A stretch of DNA of 64,000 nt from Leptospira interrogans serovar Manilae (GTDB lineage: Bacteria > Spirochaetota > Leptospiria > Leptospirales > Leptospiraceae): NCBI GenBank assembly GCA_945887855.1, contig CAMCZP010000005.1, positions 1-64,000 of the forward strand. The letters run 5' to 3'. Both the position numbers and the translations under genes were made by a program. Positions 1 through 8,434 of this stretch are shown in pieces; position 1 is the first letter of the stretch, and each line of letters begins with the position of its first letter. Under the pieces are notes generated by a model. It did not search any database, was not told where the DNA came from, and was given only the letters and a program-made list of their open reading frames with translations.

Positions 1-1196
1 TAAGTCTATTGAGATATGGTGATACAAGTACAAAGCGGGTTCCAATTAAAAATCTAGAGAACTACATAAATAATATCCCCGCTATCTTAGTTTCTGCGGG
101 ACCTACTCTTAGATCGCAATGTGATTTTTTAAAAAAAATTCGTGATAAAGTTTTTATTTTTTCATGTGATACTTCATTAAAAGTTCTTTTAAAATTTGAT
201 ATCATTCCAGATGGAGTTATGACACTAGATGCGCAAACCCATTCTTTTTTTCACTTTATGGGGGAAGATCTCAGGGAAATTCCATTATTTGCTGATATGG
301 TTGTGTCACCCCAATTGATAAGGTCCATGAATTTTAAATCAATAGTTCATAGCCAAACTGCAAAGTTTCAAATTGACGCCAGTGGAAAACCAATTCGCGA
401 AGCTACAGCAGGAAGTGAACTAGTAGCACAATATATTGGTAACCAGGGCGATATACAATCCGGTGGGAGTGTTGCCACAAGTGCATTTGATGTTCTGAGA
501 TTTTTGGGTTTTAAGAATATATTTTTAATGGGTCAGGACCTTGCCTACACCGGCAGAGAAATCCATTCCACGGGAACTCACCACAATGAAAAATGGTTAA
601 CCTTAGTCTCTAGAAAAAATAGCTTAGAAAGAATCAATGAAGTTGTAGTACGAAAAAGAAAAACAAGGTATGTTCCTTCAGCAAATGGAAAAGAGGTTTT
701 AACGGATTATGTATTGGATATTTATAGACATTGGTTTGAAGAATCTATTTTAAATGTTGATCTGGATGTAAAAAATATTGCATCTGGTGGAGCATTGATT
801 CAAAATATGGATAATATTTCTCTTAAAGAAGCAGAAGAGATTTTTTTAAAGTTTGCACCACACAATTATCCATGGAAAAAATTATCTCCCTGGAATGATG
901 AACCTATCCAAAATATGGATACTTCAAGTTTAAAAGAAATCTTCTTATTTGAATTGAGAGATCTTGAAAATAAAATAAATAAATATATAAAAAGTGAAAT
1001 GGATGCAACCGAGCTACTCGAAATTGTAAAACAAGAAATTAAAGATAAAACATATCTAATTTCTATGCTTCGAAAAACTGAAATCTATCTACAAAGACAT
1101 AAAAAAGACCTTACAAAGGAAAGAGAAAAAGATCTTTTTGTGTCTTCTGTAAAAAAAGAGATACGCTTTTTAAAAAAAGGAATCATGACTGCCTAA
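1..1196 (+). CDS. DUF115/MptE-like (Maf-type) motility accessory protein, 5' truncated
   Basis: The frame is open to the left edge, so the true start lies outside the window; the first in-window start-like codon is TTG at 9. About 395 residues are visible. Near the start is the loop PAILVSAGPTL, typical of the DUF115 / 6-hydroxymethylpterin pyrophosphokinase MptE-like fold, followed by a GGSVATSAFDVLRFLG segment and GQDLAYTG. The C-terminal ~120 residues are charged and helical. In flagellated bacteria this family (Maf proteins) is linked to transfer of sugars such as nonulosonic acids onto flagellin; assigning that role here is inference. It ends 4 bases into the convergent CaiB-like gene. 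It could instead be a general glycosyltransferase of unknown acceptor. Confidence 0.8.
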   Translation, partial: SLLRYGDTSTKRVPIKNLENYINNIPAILVSAGPTLRSQCDFLKKIRDKVFIFSCDTSLKVLLKFDIIPDGVMTLDAQTHSFFHFMGEDLREIPLFADMVVSPQLIRSMNFKSIVHSQTAKFQIDASGKPIREATAGSELVAQYIGNQGDIQSGGSVATSAFDVLRFLGFKNIFLMGQDLAYTGREIHSTGTHHNEKWLTLVSRKNSLERINEVVVRKRKTRYVPSANGKEVLTDYVLDIYRHWFEESILNVDLDVKNIASGGALIQNMDNISLKEAEEIFLKFAPHNYPWKKLSPWNDEPIQNMDTSSLKEIFLFELRDLENKINKYIKSEMDATELLEIVKQEIKDKTYLISMLRKTEIYLQRHKKDLTKEREKDLFVSSVKKEIRFLKKGIMTA

Positions 1197-2368
1197 ATGA
1201 TTCTTTTTTGTTTAAATACTTCTAGCTCTTCCACCGTATAACCCAGAGATTGTAGTACCTCATTTGTATGTTCTCCGTGAGAAGGAGGGTGGGATCTATA
1301 TTCATTTTTTCGAATATAAGAGAATGGAGATCCCAATTGTAAAAGGGATCCATACTCCGGATGATCCTTATAGAAAATTAATCCTTTTCTTTGTAGTTCT
1401 GGATCATTGATTACCTCTTCAAGATTTCGAATCAATGTAAGACAAGCATCCGAATTGTTGAAAATGGGTTCTAATTCCTCTATTGTTTTGTCTAAAAAGT
1501 AATCTTCCAATAATTTCTTCCAGTTGGAAAAATTTTCTTCTACAAGTGGGATGGTCTCCAATAATTTTTCTTTAGAGATAGCCCTTAGAAAAGATCGAAA
1601 AAATCTTTCTTCTAATGCTCCTAAAAGTACGAATCGATTATCTTTTATTTTGTAAACTGAATAATTAGGAAGTTTTCCACTCAAAAGTTCATTTCCCCTT
1701 TGCAGAATTTTTTTTGTAGATGCATAGATTCCAATGTAAAGGGAAAGAAATTGGAGGGATGATTCCATCATGGACACATCCACACATACACCCTTACCTG
1801 TTTTTTCCCTACCATAGAGAGCAGCCAGAATACCCGAAAGTGCCGTAAGACTCCCTCCCCCTATATCAGCCAACTGGAATCCGGGAAGATTTGGAGAATC
1901 AATAGATCCTGAAAGTTCAAGAATTCCAGAAAGTGCCAAATAATTTCCATCATGCCCTGCATAGTCTTTATGAACTCCTTCCCTTCCATAACCGGAAATC
2001 CCACAATAGATAAGCTTTGGAAATTTTTTATTTAATTCGTCATACCCCAATCCCATTTCATCCATTGCTCCGGGACGAAATCCCTCTAAAAGGATATCAG
2101 AATCTTCGAGTAATTTATGTATAATATCTATGGACTCTTTTTTTTTGAGATTTAAAGTGATTGCTTTTTTATTTCGGTTGAGCATCAAGTAGAGACCCGG
2201 AACTCCACTTTCAGATTTAAACATATATCTGGTTCCATCTGCAGCTCTGGGATTTTCTACTTTTATGACTTCTGCACCTAAGTCTGCGAGATACATAGAG
2301 CAGAGAGGTCCCGGTAATAACAAACTCAGATCTAAAACTTTTACACCTTTTAAAGGTAGATAACTCAT
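1193..2368 (-). CDS. CaiB/BaiF family CoA-transferase, alpha-methylacyl-CoA racemase-like
   Basis: 391 aa, the usual length for family III CoA-transferases. The N-terminus (LPLKGVKVLDLS, then GAEVIKVENP) is the family's CoA-binding start. His139 and Asp168 (in GHDGNY and ADIGGG) fall at the spacing of the catalytic His/Asp pair of alpha-methylacyl-CoA racemases, which favours racemase over formyl-CoA transferase; this is a motif judgement. Predicted cytosolic. It is the last gene of a minus-strand chain: its ATG overlaps the sulfatase-like stop by 4 bases. The substrate cannot be read from the sequence. Confidence 0.88.
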   Translation of the reverse strand: MSYLPLKGVKVLDLSLLLPGPLCSMYLADLGAEVIKVENPRAADGTRYMFKSESGVPGLYLMLNRNKKAITLNLKKKESIDIIHKLLEDSDILLEGFRPGAMDEMGLGYDELNKKFPKLIYCGISGYGREGVHKDYAGHDGNYLALSGILELSGSIDSPNLPGFQLADIGGGSLTALSGILAALYGREKTGKGVCVDVSMMESSLQFLSLYIGIYASTKKILQRGNELLSGKLPNYSVYKIKDNRFVLLGALEERFFRSFLRAISKEKLLETIPLVEENFSNWKKLLEDYFLDKTIEELEPIFNNSDACLTLIRNLEEVINDPELQRKGLIFYKDHPEYGSLLQLGSPFSYIRKNEYRSHPPSHGEHTNEVLQSLGYTVEELEVFKQKRII

Positions 2369-4506
2369 TGGATATACCCCTGTCTTTTTAAAATATCAAT
2401 TGCTTCTTTTTCTAACATAATTTTTTCACTGGAAACTTTTTTTAAGGAGGGGCTCATCCACACCTGGGCTCTGAATTTAGATTTTGATTTGGGGACATTT
2501 CTTTGTGAGACAAACAACTCCGAACATTCAGAAGACTCTATTGAACAGCTATTAGGAAACAAATCAAATGCTCCCACACCTAATTCTCCACGAAGTAGTT
2601 TTTGATTTTCTGAAAAAAGTTCAATCTTAGGGAGTACTACATCAGGGTAAATACTAAACACTTTTTCTATCGATGAGTCTTCACCAATGATATAATTACT
2701 GGAAAATTGTCTATCATGTCGTACGGATTCCCGCGTGGATTCTGAATGTTCTTCAATTATACTTCCATATGGGACTTGGATCATAACTTTAATCTCTTTT
2801 TTTTTTGATTTGTTTGAGGTTAATCTTATATGATATAAATTTTTAGATAAGTTTCCTTTTTTAAAATCCTCTTTTAAGCTTTTTTCAATTTCTAAATTGA
2901 GTAAGGGTTGTACTTCTTTAGGATCTGCCTTTAAATTGTATAGGTATGTAGGTTCTGAACTTACCCTTCCATCCCACGCTGGACCCTCTCTATGATATTC
3001 AAAGGTTTTTTTCATATACTTCCAGCCATTTTTTCTAACCCCTTTAACACCCCTAGATTCTCCGTAGTACTCTCTCTCACCTACTTCCTCTCCTTCAAGT
3101 ATAGGTCTAAGTGAAGTTCCATCTATTTTATTTTCTTCTCGTATATTAGAGTAATCTAAAATAGTGGGATAGAGATCAATACTCCTGGTAACATTTTTAA
3201 TTTGTTTTCCATTTTTTTGTAAGGGCAGTTTTAGTAAGAGTGGAGTATGTATGTCTTCTTCATATAATCCCTGACCATGCCCATACAATGTATAGACGTC
3301 CGTAAATTTTGATTTTGCATGTGATTCCTGCATTACTTCTCCATGATCGGAAGTTAAGAGTAAGAGAAGTGACGAATATGATTTGGATGTTTGTAATTTT
3401 TTAATCACTGTTTTTAGCTCAGAATCTACATAGGCAACTTCTCCAAGGTAATTTTTTTTTCTTGGATCTGTACTACTTGGTAAATTTAATTTTTGAGTAA
3501 ACTCAAAGGGTGGTTCATAAGGTTTGTGGGGATCATTGTAGTTCAAAAACAAAAATACCGGTCGTGTATCTTCATTTCTTTCATCCCAAAATTTATGAAA
3601 ACGATTTGTAATCAGAGGGGTATCTTTTTCTAAAAATGAAAATTCATACACTTCTTCAAATCCAACATCTACACCTATATATCTATGATCAGTAAAAAAT
3701 GGATTGTTTCCAATCAATACAGTTCGATACCCATTTTCTGATAAAATGGAGGGTAAAGGTTTGAGATTCGATGAATAAAATGCTTCTTTTTCATTCTTAA
3801 AAACTGGATAATCCCAAAAGTTTATAAACGATTTTGAAGGGTATATTCCTGTAAAAAATATCAAAGTGGAGGGACGTGTCCAGGATGAATTAACAAGATG
3901 ATTTTGAAGTACATAAGTATTTTTAGAAAATTCATCTAAATAGGGAGTTGCATTGTAAGTACCCCCATTAAAACCGGGAACATCACCTCTGAGAGAATCA
4001 ATTACAATAAACACAATATCATTTTTGTTTTTTGTGGAATCAAGTGATTGTAAAAATAATTTCTGAATATGTACTTCTGAACTAGATTCAATTTTTAAAC
4101 TATTTACATTTGAGCTAGAAGTGAGTAAATTATTTTTAATTGGAAGATCATTTAAATAAATTCCCAACTTGGTATTTTCTTTAGATTTAAAATAAATTTT
4201 ATGATTTAAAGGAACTGAAATTATAAATTCAACTGATTGGTTAGATTTTAAATAAAGAATTTTATTGGAAATATCAATACCATTTTCTCGATAGTTATAG
4301 TTTAAAAATCTAGAATCTTTATAGCCTATAAAAGTATTGTATGTTTCTTTATGATCTAAAGGGATTTGGGATTGTCCAACTGAATTTAATTTAATATTTT
4401 TATTTTTATAAAGTAAATTTATTATTTTTTCTTCTTCATTATTTGAATAAAGGGGTACTAAAGAAAAAATAATAAAAATAATTAAGAAATTATAAAAAAA
4501 ACTCAC
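2365..4506 (-). CDS. Secreted/anchored sulfatase-like (alkaline phosphatase superfamily) hydrolase
   Basis: 713 aa with a hydrophobic N-terminal segment (about residues 5-20) that could be a signal peptide or anchor, so the catalytic part should be outside the cytoplasm. The alkaline-phosphatase fold starts near residue 163: FIVIDSLRGD supplies metal-binding Asp170, and SSWTRPST supplies the nucleophile position. Later come LTSDHGE and GHGQGLYEEDIHTPLLLKLP. The nucleophile position is Thr210 rather than the Cys/Ser converted to formylglycine in true sulfatases, so a phosphatase, phosphodiesterase or phosphotransferase activity is at least as likely. About 200 residues follow the conserved core. 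Overlaps of 4 bases with metG upstream and the CaiB-like gene downstream suggest one transcript. Confidence 0.82.
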   Translation of the reverse strand: MSFFYNFLIIFIIFSLVPLYSNNEEEKIINLLYKNKNIKLNSVGQSQIPLDHKETYNTFIGYKDSRFLNYNYRENGIDISNKILYLKSNQSVEFIISVPLNHKIYFKSKENTKLGIYLNDLPIKNNLLTSSSNVNSLKIESSSEVHIQKLFLQSLDSTKNKNDIVFIVIDSLRGDVPGFNGGTYNATPYLDEFSKNTYVLQNHLVNSSWTRPSTLIFFTGIYPSKSFINFWDYPVFKNEKEAFYSSNLKPLPSILSENGYRTVLIGNNPFFTDHRYIGVDVGFEEVYEFSFLEKDTPLITNRFHKFWDERNEDTRPVFLFLNYNDPHKPYEPPFEFTQKLNLPSSTDPRKKNYLGEVAYVDSELKTVIKKLQTSKSYSSLLLLLTSDHGEVMQESHAKSKFTDVYTLYGHGQGLYEEDIHTPLLLKLPLQKNGKQIKNVTRSIDLYPTILDYSNIREENKIDGTSLRPILEGEEVGEREYYGESRGVKGVRKNGWKYMKKTFEYHREGPAWDGRVSSEPTYLYNLKADPKEVQPLLNLEIEKSLKEDFKKGNLSKNLYHIRLTSNKSKKKEIKVMIQVPYGSIIEEHSESTRESVRHDRQFSSNYIIGEDSSIEKVFSIYPDVVLPKIELFSENQKLLRGELGVGAFDLFPNSCSIESSECSELFVSQRNVPKSKSKFRAQVWMSPSLKKVSSEKIMLEKEAIDILKRQGYIQ

Positions 4507-6515
4507 TTCAATAAGTCACCGGGATTGGCATTTCTGTGTGGAACAAATAGTGATAAGGTTGAATCTTTGCCAGATGCTAAAAGCATTGCTTCTGAAATAC
4601 CAAACTTCATCTTTCTTGGCTCTAAATTAGCTACAACTACTACTTTTAATCCTTTTAATTCCTCTGGATTATAAGCAGATTTGATTCCTGCAAATACATT
4701 CTTTATTCCTTTGTCTCCAAGATCTACTTTTACATTTACTAACTTATCTGCTCCTTCTACTGCAGATGCTTCTACAATCAAACCAACTCTCAATTCCACT
4801 TTTGAAAGATCATCAATATTTATAAACCCTGTCTCAGAAACTATTTGTTTCTCTTCTTTCTTTTCTACTTCTGTCATCTTTCCTTCCTCAATCATTTTTT
4901 CTATGGCTTTTTCATCTACTCTATTGGATAGAAATTCATAGAGTGCAATTTCTTTGTTCTCTAATTTTTCAGCTATTTGTAAAAAGCCGGGGTTGGGAAT
5001 ATTTAAAATTCTAAATATTCTCTCGGTTATCATTGGTAACACAGGGCTTAGATATACTGCAAGAATCTTTCCTGCATTTAGGGTATTTGTCACTACTTCC
5101 CTAGCTTTTTCAGGTTCTGTTTTGATGAGATTCCAGGGAGCCCTATCATTCACATATTTATTTACAATATCAGATAAACGTAAAATTTCTTTCATAGCTT
5201 TTGAGTAATTTCTGGTGTCATAATATTTTTCAATTTCAGATTTTGCCTCTAAACATTCATTTATTAAAAGCAATCCCTCTTGTGATACGTTTCCTAATTT
5301 TCTTCCCAATTTATCCAGAATGGATGTGGAAACTCTTGAAAATATATTCACAAAGTTTCCTATTAAATCTGAGTTCACCTTCATTGTAAAATCTGAAAAA
5401 TTTAAATCTATATCATCCATACCATCATTGAGTTTAGATGCCATGTAAAACCTATAATGTTCAGGATCGAGGTACTTACGGTACGTTTCCCCTTTGATAA
5501 AAGTACCTCTGGACTTAGACATCTTTTCACCATTCACAGTCAAAAATCCATGAACATTTACTCTTTTGGGAGTATTATAATCAGCCCCCATTAGCATCGC
5601 AGGCCAAAAAAGTGCATGGAAGTACAAAATATCTTTCCCTATGAAATGAACAATTTCCGCCCCATCCTGATTCCAGAATTCTGTAAATTTATTTTTAGAA
5701 ACATTATCAAAATAATTTTTGGAAGATGCCATATAACCTATGGGAGCATCCAACCAAACATAAAAATACTTATCATCTTCCCCTGGAATTTTAAATCCAA
5801 AATAAGGTCCATCCCGAGAGATATCCCATTCTTTCAGACCATCTTTAAACCATTCTGAAAGTTTTTTTCTCACACCACTGTCAATGTGATTACTGGATTC
5901 TTCCATCCATGTTTTGAGCCTTTCCTCAAAATCTTGTAGTTTAAAAAAGTAATGTTTAGATTTCTTTAATACTGGCGTACTACCACAAATTGCACATTTT
6001 GAATCTATAAGATCTTTAGGTGAGTATGTATTACCGCAAACTTCACATCCATCTCCATACTGATCCTTTGCATTGCATTTTGGACAGACTCCCTTTATAA
6101 AGCGATCCGGTAAGAACATGGCATCATGATTACAATAGGATTGTTCGATTTCCTTTTCTGATATATGGCCTTTTTGTTTTAATTTTAAATAGATATCTTC
6201 AGAAAAAAACTTATTTTCAGGAGAATTGGTAGAATAATAATTATCATAAAGAATATAAAAACTAACCAGGTCACGATAGTGCTCTTCTTTAATTCGATCA
6301 ACCAAAGATTCAGGTGTGATACCTTCCTTTTTTGCAGCTAACATAACAGGAGTTCCATGTGTATCATCTGCACAAAAATAATAGCACTCGTTTCCTATAG
6401 ATTTTTGAAAACGAACATAGATATCCGTTTGAACCGCTTCTAAAAGATGACCAAGATGAATGGAACCATTTGCATAGGGCAAAGCTGAAGTGACTAATAT
6501 TTTTTTCTTTTCCAT
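4503..6515 (-). CDS. metG: Methionyl-tRNA synthetase
   Basis: 670 aa class I aminoacyl-tRNA synthetase that charges tRNA-Met. The HIGH motif is HLGH at 20-23 and the KMSKS motif is at 331-335. The connective domain carries a zinc-knuckle cluster with Cys144, Cys147, Cys157, Cys160, Cys174 and Cys177. The C-terminal ~100 residues form an EMAP/Trbp-like tRNA-binding domain (DDLSKVELRVG, later NLEPRKMKFGISEAM), giving the long, dimeric MetG type. AGGGGAA 7 bases before the ATG is a strong ribosome binding site. It leads the overlapping metG / sulfatase-like / CaiB-like chain. Confidence 0.98.
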   Translation of the reverse strand: MEKKKILVTSALPYANGSIHLGHLLEAVQTDIYVRFQKSIGNECYYFCADDTHGTPVMLAAKKEGITPESLVDRIKEEHYRDLVSFYILYDNYYSTNSPENKFFSEDIYLKLKQKGHISEKEIEQSYCNHDAMFLPDRFIKGVCPKCNAKDQYGDGCEVCGNTYSPKDLIDSKCAICGSTPVLKKSKHYFFKLQDFEERLKTWMEESSNHIDSGVRKKLSEWFKDGLKEWDISRDGPYFGFKIPGEDDKYFYVWLDAPIGYMASSKNYFDNVSKNKFTEFWNQDGAEIVHFIGKDILYFHALFWPAMLMGADYNTPKRVNVHGFLTVNGEKMSKSRGTFIKGETYRKYLDPEHYRFYMASKLNDGMDDIDLNFSDFTMKVNSDLIGNFVNIFSRVSTSILDKLGRKLGNVSQEGLLLINECLEAKSEIEKYYDTRNYSKAMKEILRLSDIVNKYVNDRAPWNLIKTEPEKAREVVTNTLNAGKILAVYLSPVLPMITERIFRILNIPNPGFLQIAEKLENKEIALYEFLSNRVDEKAIEKMIEEGKMTEVEKKEEKQIVSETGFINIDDLSKVELRVGLIVEASAVEGADKLVNVKVDLGDKGIKNVFAGIKSAYNPEELKGLKVVVVANLEPRKMKFGISEAMLLASGKDSTLSLFVPHRNANPGDLLK

Positions 6516-6669
6516 AGATAAGTTCCCCTATTGGGATTCCATGTTTTTTAAGATTGGATATAATTCAAGAGAAGAAAGTGAAGGAAATGTGGATCTGTTT
6601 GGATCTATAAAACAGTTCCATCATTTCCGTGGGAAGAGTTAATTAAAAATGTTTTTTGGAGAGTTTTTT

Positions 6670-7044
6670 TTAAGCCTGTCCGCCGTTTGTAGCTTTTTGG
6701 ATAGAAGCAACGATTTCATCTATTTTAGATTTAATTTCTTCTACTTTTCCTTCTGGCATGCTTGTATTAATCTGCTCTACAATTTTATTGTAATTTTCGA
6801 TGATTTTATTTCTTGTATCATCATAATTTTTACCTGCTACACTAGAAAATTCTTTGATGTCAGCAAGAATTTTATCTACAGATTCTCTTAATTTTACAGA
6901 AGCTTCTGAATTGTCCTGAGCACCTTTAGCAGATATTTCTGTGTATACTTTTTCTAAATCTACTCTAGCTTTTTCTAATCCATCTTTACCTGCACCGAAT
7001 AAACCAATGCCAGCATTCAAGACTTCTACGATTGTTTTTTCCAT
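6670..7044 (-). CDS. Small coiled-coil protein, phasin-like
   Basis: 124 aa, almost entirely helical with regular charged heptads and no signal peptide. The opening ([24 protein letters not shown]) and a Gly/Gln-rich tail resemble phasin-related proteins that coat polyhydroxyalkanoate granules or, more generally, small apolipoprotein-like helical proteins. The match is by character rather than by a catalytic motif, so the granule role is inferred. AGGAG sits 6 bases before the ATG, and a near-consensus sigma-70-type promoter lies about 30-57 bases upstream, suggesting strong expression. It stands alone, 154 bases upstream of metG on the same strand. Confidence 0.6.
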   Translation of the reverse strand: MEKTIVEVLNAGIGLFGAGKDGLEKARVDLEKVYTEISAKGAQDNSEASVKLRESVDKILADIKEFSSVAGKNYDDTRNKIIENYNKIVEQINTSMPEGKVEEIKSKIDEIVASIQKATNGGQA

Positions 7045-7072
7045 TACAAACTCCTAAATGGGGATATGTGCC

Positions 7073-7101
7073 ATGATAAGAATTAAACTATTTTTTGTCA
7101 T
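7073..7101 (-). promoter_or_regulatory. Sigma-70-type promoter for the phasin-like gene
   Basis: On the minus strand, -35 ATGACA (7101-7096) and -10 TATCAT (7078-7073) are separated by exactly 17 bases, each one mismatch from consensus. The -10 is about 30 bases upstream of the ATG at 7044. Read by eye; no start site was mapped. Confidence 0.6.
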
Positions 7102-7167
7102 TTTCTTTCTTTTTACTTGTTTGATTTTATTTGGTATTTTGTAATTTTATTGAAAATAAATATTCAT

Positions 7168-7266
7168 GGCGTTCCTGCAAAAACTCAGTTTTTGCAATTT
7201 TATTCGCAACAATCCTAGGCTTTTTTCCGCCTGTCGGCGGAAAAAGATAGTTATTGCAGTTGCGTC
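7168..7266 (+). mobile_element. 99-bp MITE-like element, copy A, with 6-bp target duplication
   Basis: The 99-bp sequence recurs inverted at 16638-16736 with 4 mismatches (95 of 99 identical). Its ends are imperfect inverted repeats: GGCGTTCCTGCAAAAAC against GACGCAACTGCAATAAC, 12 of 17 matching. Directly flanking it are identical ATTCAT hexamers (7162-7167 and 7267-7272), as expected for a target-site duplication. Inside are two perfect hairpins: TGCAAAAACT / AGTTTTTGCA (1-base loop) and TTTTTCCGCC / GGCGGAAAAA (loop TGTC). It has no coding capacity for a transposase, so mobilisation would need an enzyme from elsewhere. It lies between the DUF4340 and phasin-like genes. Confidence 0.85.
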
Positions 7267-7272
7267 ATTCAT

Positions 7273-7459
7273 ATTCATGAGACAAAATATATAGGATTAT
7301 TTTTGGATTCATACCCACTAATTATCAATGAATCCAATGATTTTATGAACTTATCTAAGTATGTAATATATATTTATGTCGTATTAAATTAAATTTACCA
7401 AATGTTACATCTAAAAGAATTTTACAATTTAACTCTCAAAATAAATATTATGAACAAGT
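7273..7459. other. Gene-free stretch between the MITE-like element and the DUF4340 gene
   Basis: Part of a 415-base gap between genes (7045-7459). Apart from the promoter and the 99-bp element it holds one inverted repeat, TTGGATTCAT (7303-7312) with ATGAATCCAA (7328-7337), loop 15. No T-run follows it on the minus strand, so it is not a clear terminator for the DUF4340 operon. No ORF with a ribosome binding site was seen. Confidence 0.5.
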
Positions 7460-8431
7460 TTAAAATTCTGAATCAAACAGAGTTTTCAACTGGTAATCTT
7501 GAAATTTGTAGATGGCTTGTTCCTGTTGTTTTTGCAAATAATAAAAATTGGAAGCGTCCTTTCCCATTATCTTTAGTGTAATACTAATCGGGGAAAAAGT
7601 GACTGGATCCTTATATGAGAATTGGACTTCGGCTGAGTCTGCTTCACTCAATTTGGGTAGATCTTTGGGTTCAACTACGCCATCTGCCACCAATGAACTA
7701 AGTTTGTTGAGTAGTCCTGAAATTTTATCAGAACTCACCTCGGTTCCTTTTTCACCCAAAAACCACTTTATTTCTTTTTTTTGGAGAATATAATTTTTAT
7801 TTTTTGTTTTGGATGTAAAAGAAATAGAAAGTATATCGGAAGAATTCACACTGATTGGAGTAATACGTTTATTTATGAAATAATCATCTGCACCCCTACC
7901 CAACAAAGGTTTTATACTATCTTCAACAATATAGATATCTTCTGAGTCATTCCATAAAATATGAGTGAATGACCCTCCCCCCCCAGCATTGCCCAATGCC
8001 ATTTTTCCAATAGACGTTTCTCCTTTAAATAGCTCTACCTCAAAGGTGTCAGATGAATCCAGTCCATACTCAGAAAACTTTTCTTTTCCTGATGTAGCTA
8101 TGGTGTATTTTCTCGCCTCAAGGAGAGCTTTTAATAGTTGGGATACTTTTTCCTCATCAGCCAAATAAGAGTTACCAGTGCTAATGATAAGATTCCAGGA
8201 AGAATTTTGAAGTTCTAATTTTTTTTTCGATGAGTCCTCATTCTTTCTTTTGTATATAATTTTACTAATTTCAGATAAGTTTGCTTTATAAAATTTTTCT
8301 GAGGATTCGTATGTTTTTTCAAATAAATGAAAAGGATCTTTTTGTAACACTACTCCAACTAATAGTAAAATATTTAAAAGTATTAGAAAAAGTGCTCTAT
8401 TTTTACTAAGTGTATCTATCATAATTTTCAT
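7460..8431 (-). CDS. DUF4340 domain protein, accessory to the Gld-like ABC system
   Basis: 323 aa with one N-terminal membrane segment (about residues 11-29) and an extracytoplasmic body. The opening of the body (LSEISKIIYKRKN), LADEEKVSQLLKAL and the later FSEYGLDSSDTFEV are typical of DUF4340 proteins, which are regularly encoded beside GldA/GldF/GldG-type ABC transporters. AAAGGA precedes the ATG by about 7 bases. It follows the GldG-like gene with a 3-base gap and is the last gene of the operon. No enzymatic motif is visible; a structural or substrate-handling role is inferred. Confidence 0.82.
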   Translation of the reverse strand: MKIMIDTLSKNRALFLILLNILLLVGVVLQKDPFHLFEKTYESSEKFYKANLSEISKIIYKRKNEDSSKKKLELQNSSWNLIISTGNSYLADEEKVSQLLKALLEARKYTIATSGKEKFSEYGLDSSDTFEVELFKGETSIGKMALGNAGGGGSFTHILWNDSEDIYIVEDSIKPLLGRGADDYFINKRITPISVNSSDILSISFTSKTKNKNYILQKKEIKWFLGEKGTEVSSDKISGLLNKLSSLVADGVVEPKDLPKLSEADSAEVQFSYKDPVTFSPISITLKIMGKDASNFYYLQKQQEQAIYKFQDYQLKTLFDSEF

Positions 8432-8434
8432 ATA

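Noticed and set aside
7303..7337. 10-bp inverted repeat with 15-base loop as terminator of the DUF4340 gene
   Set aside because: No T-run follows on the minus strand, and the distance from the stop is over 120 bases.
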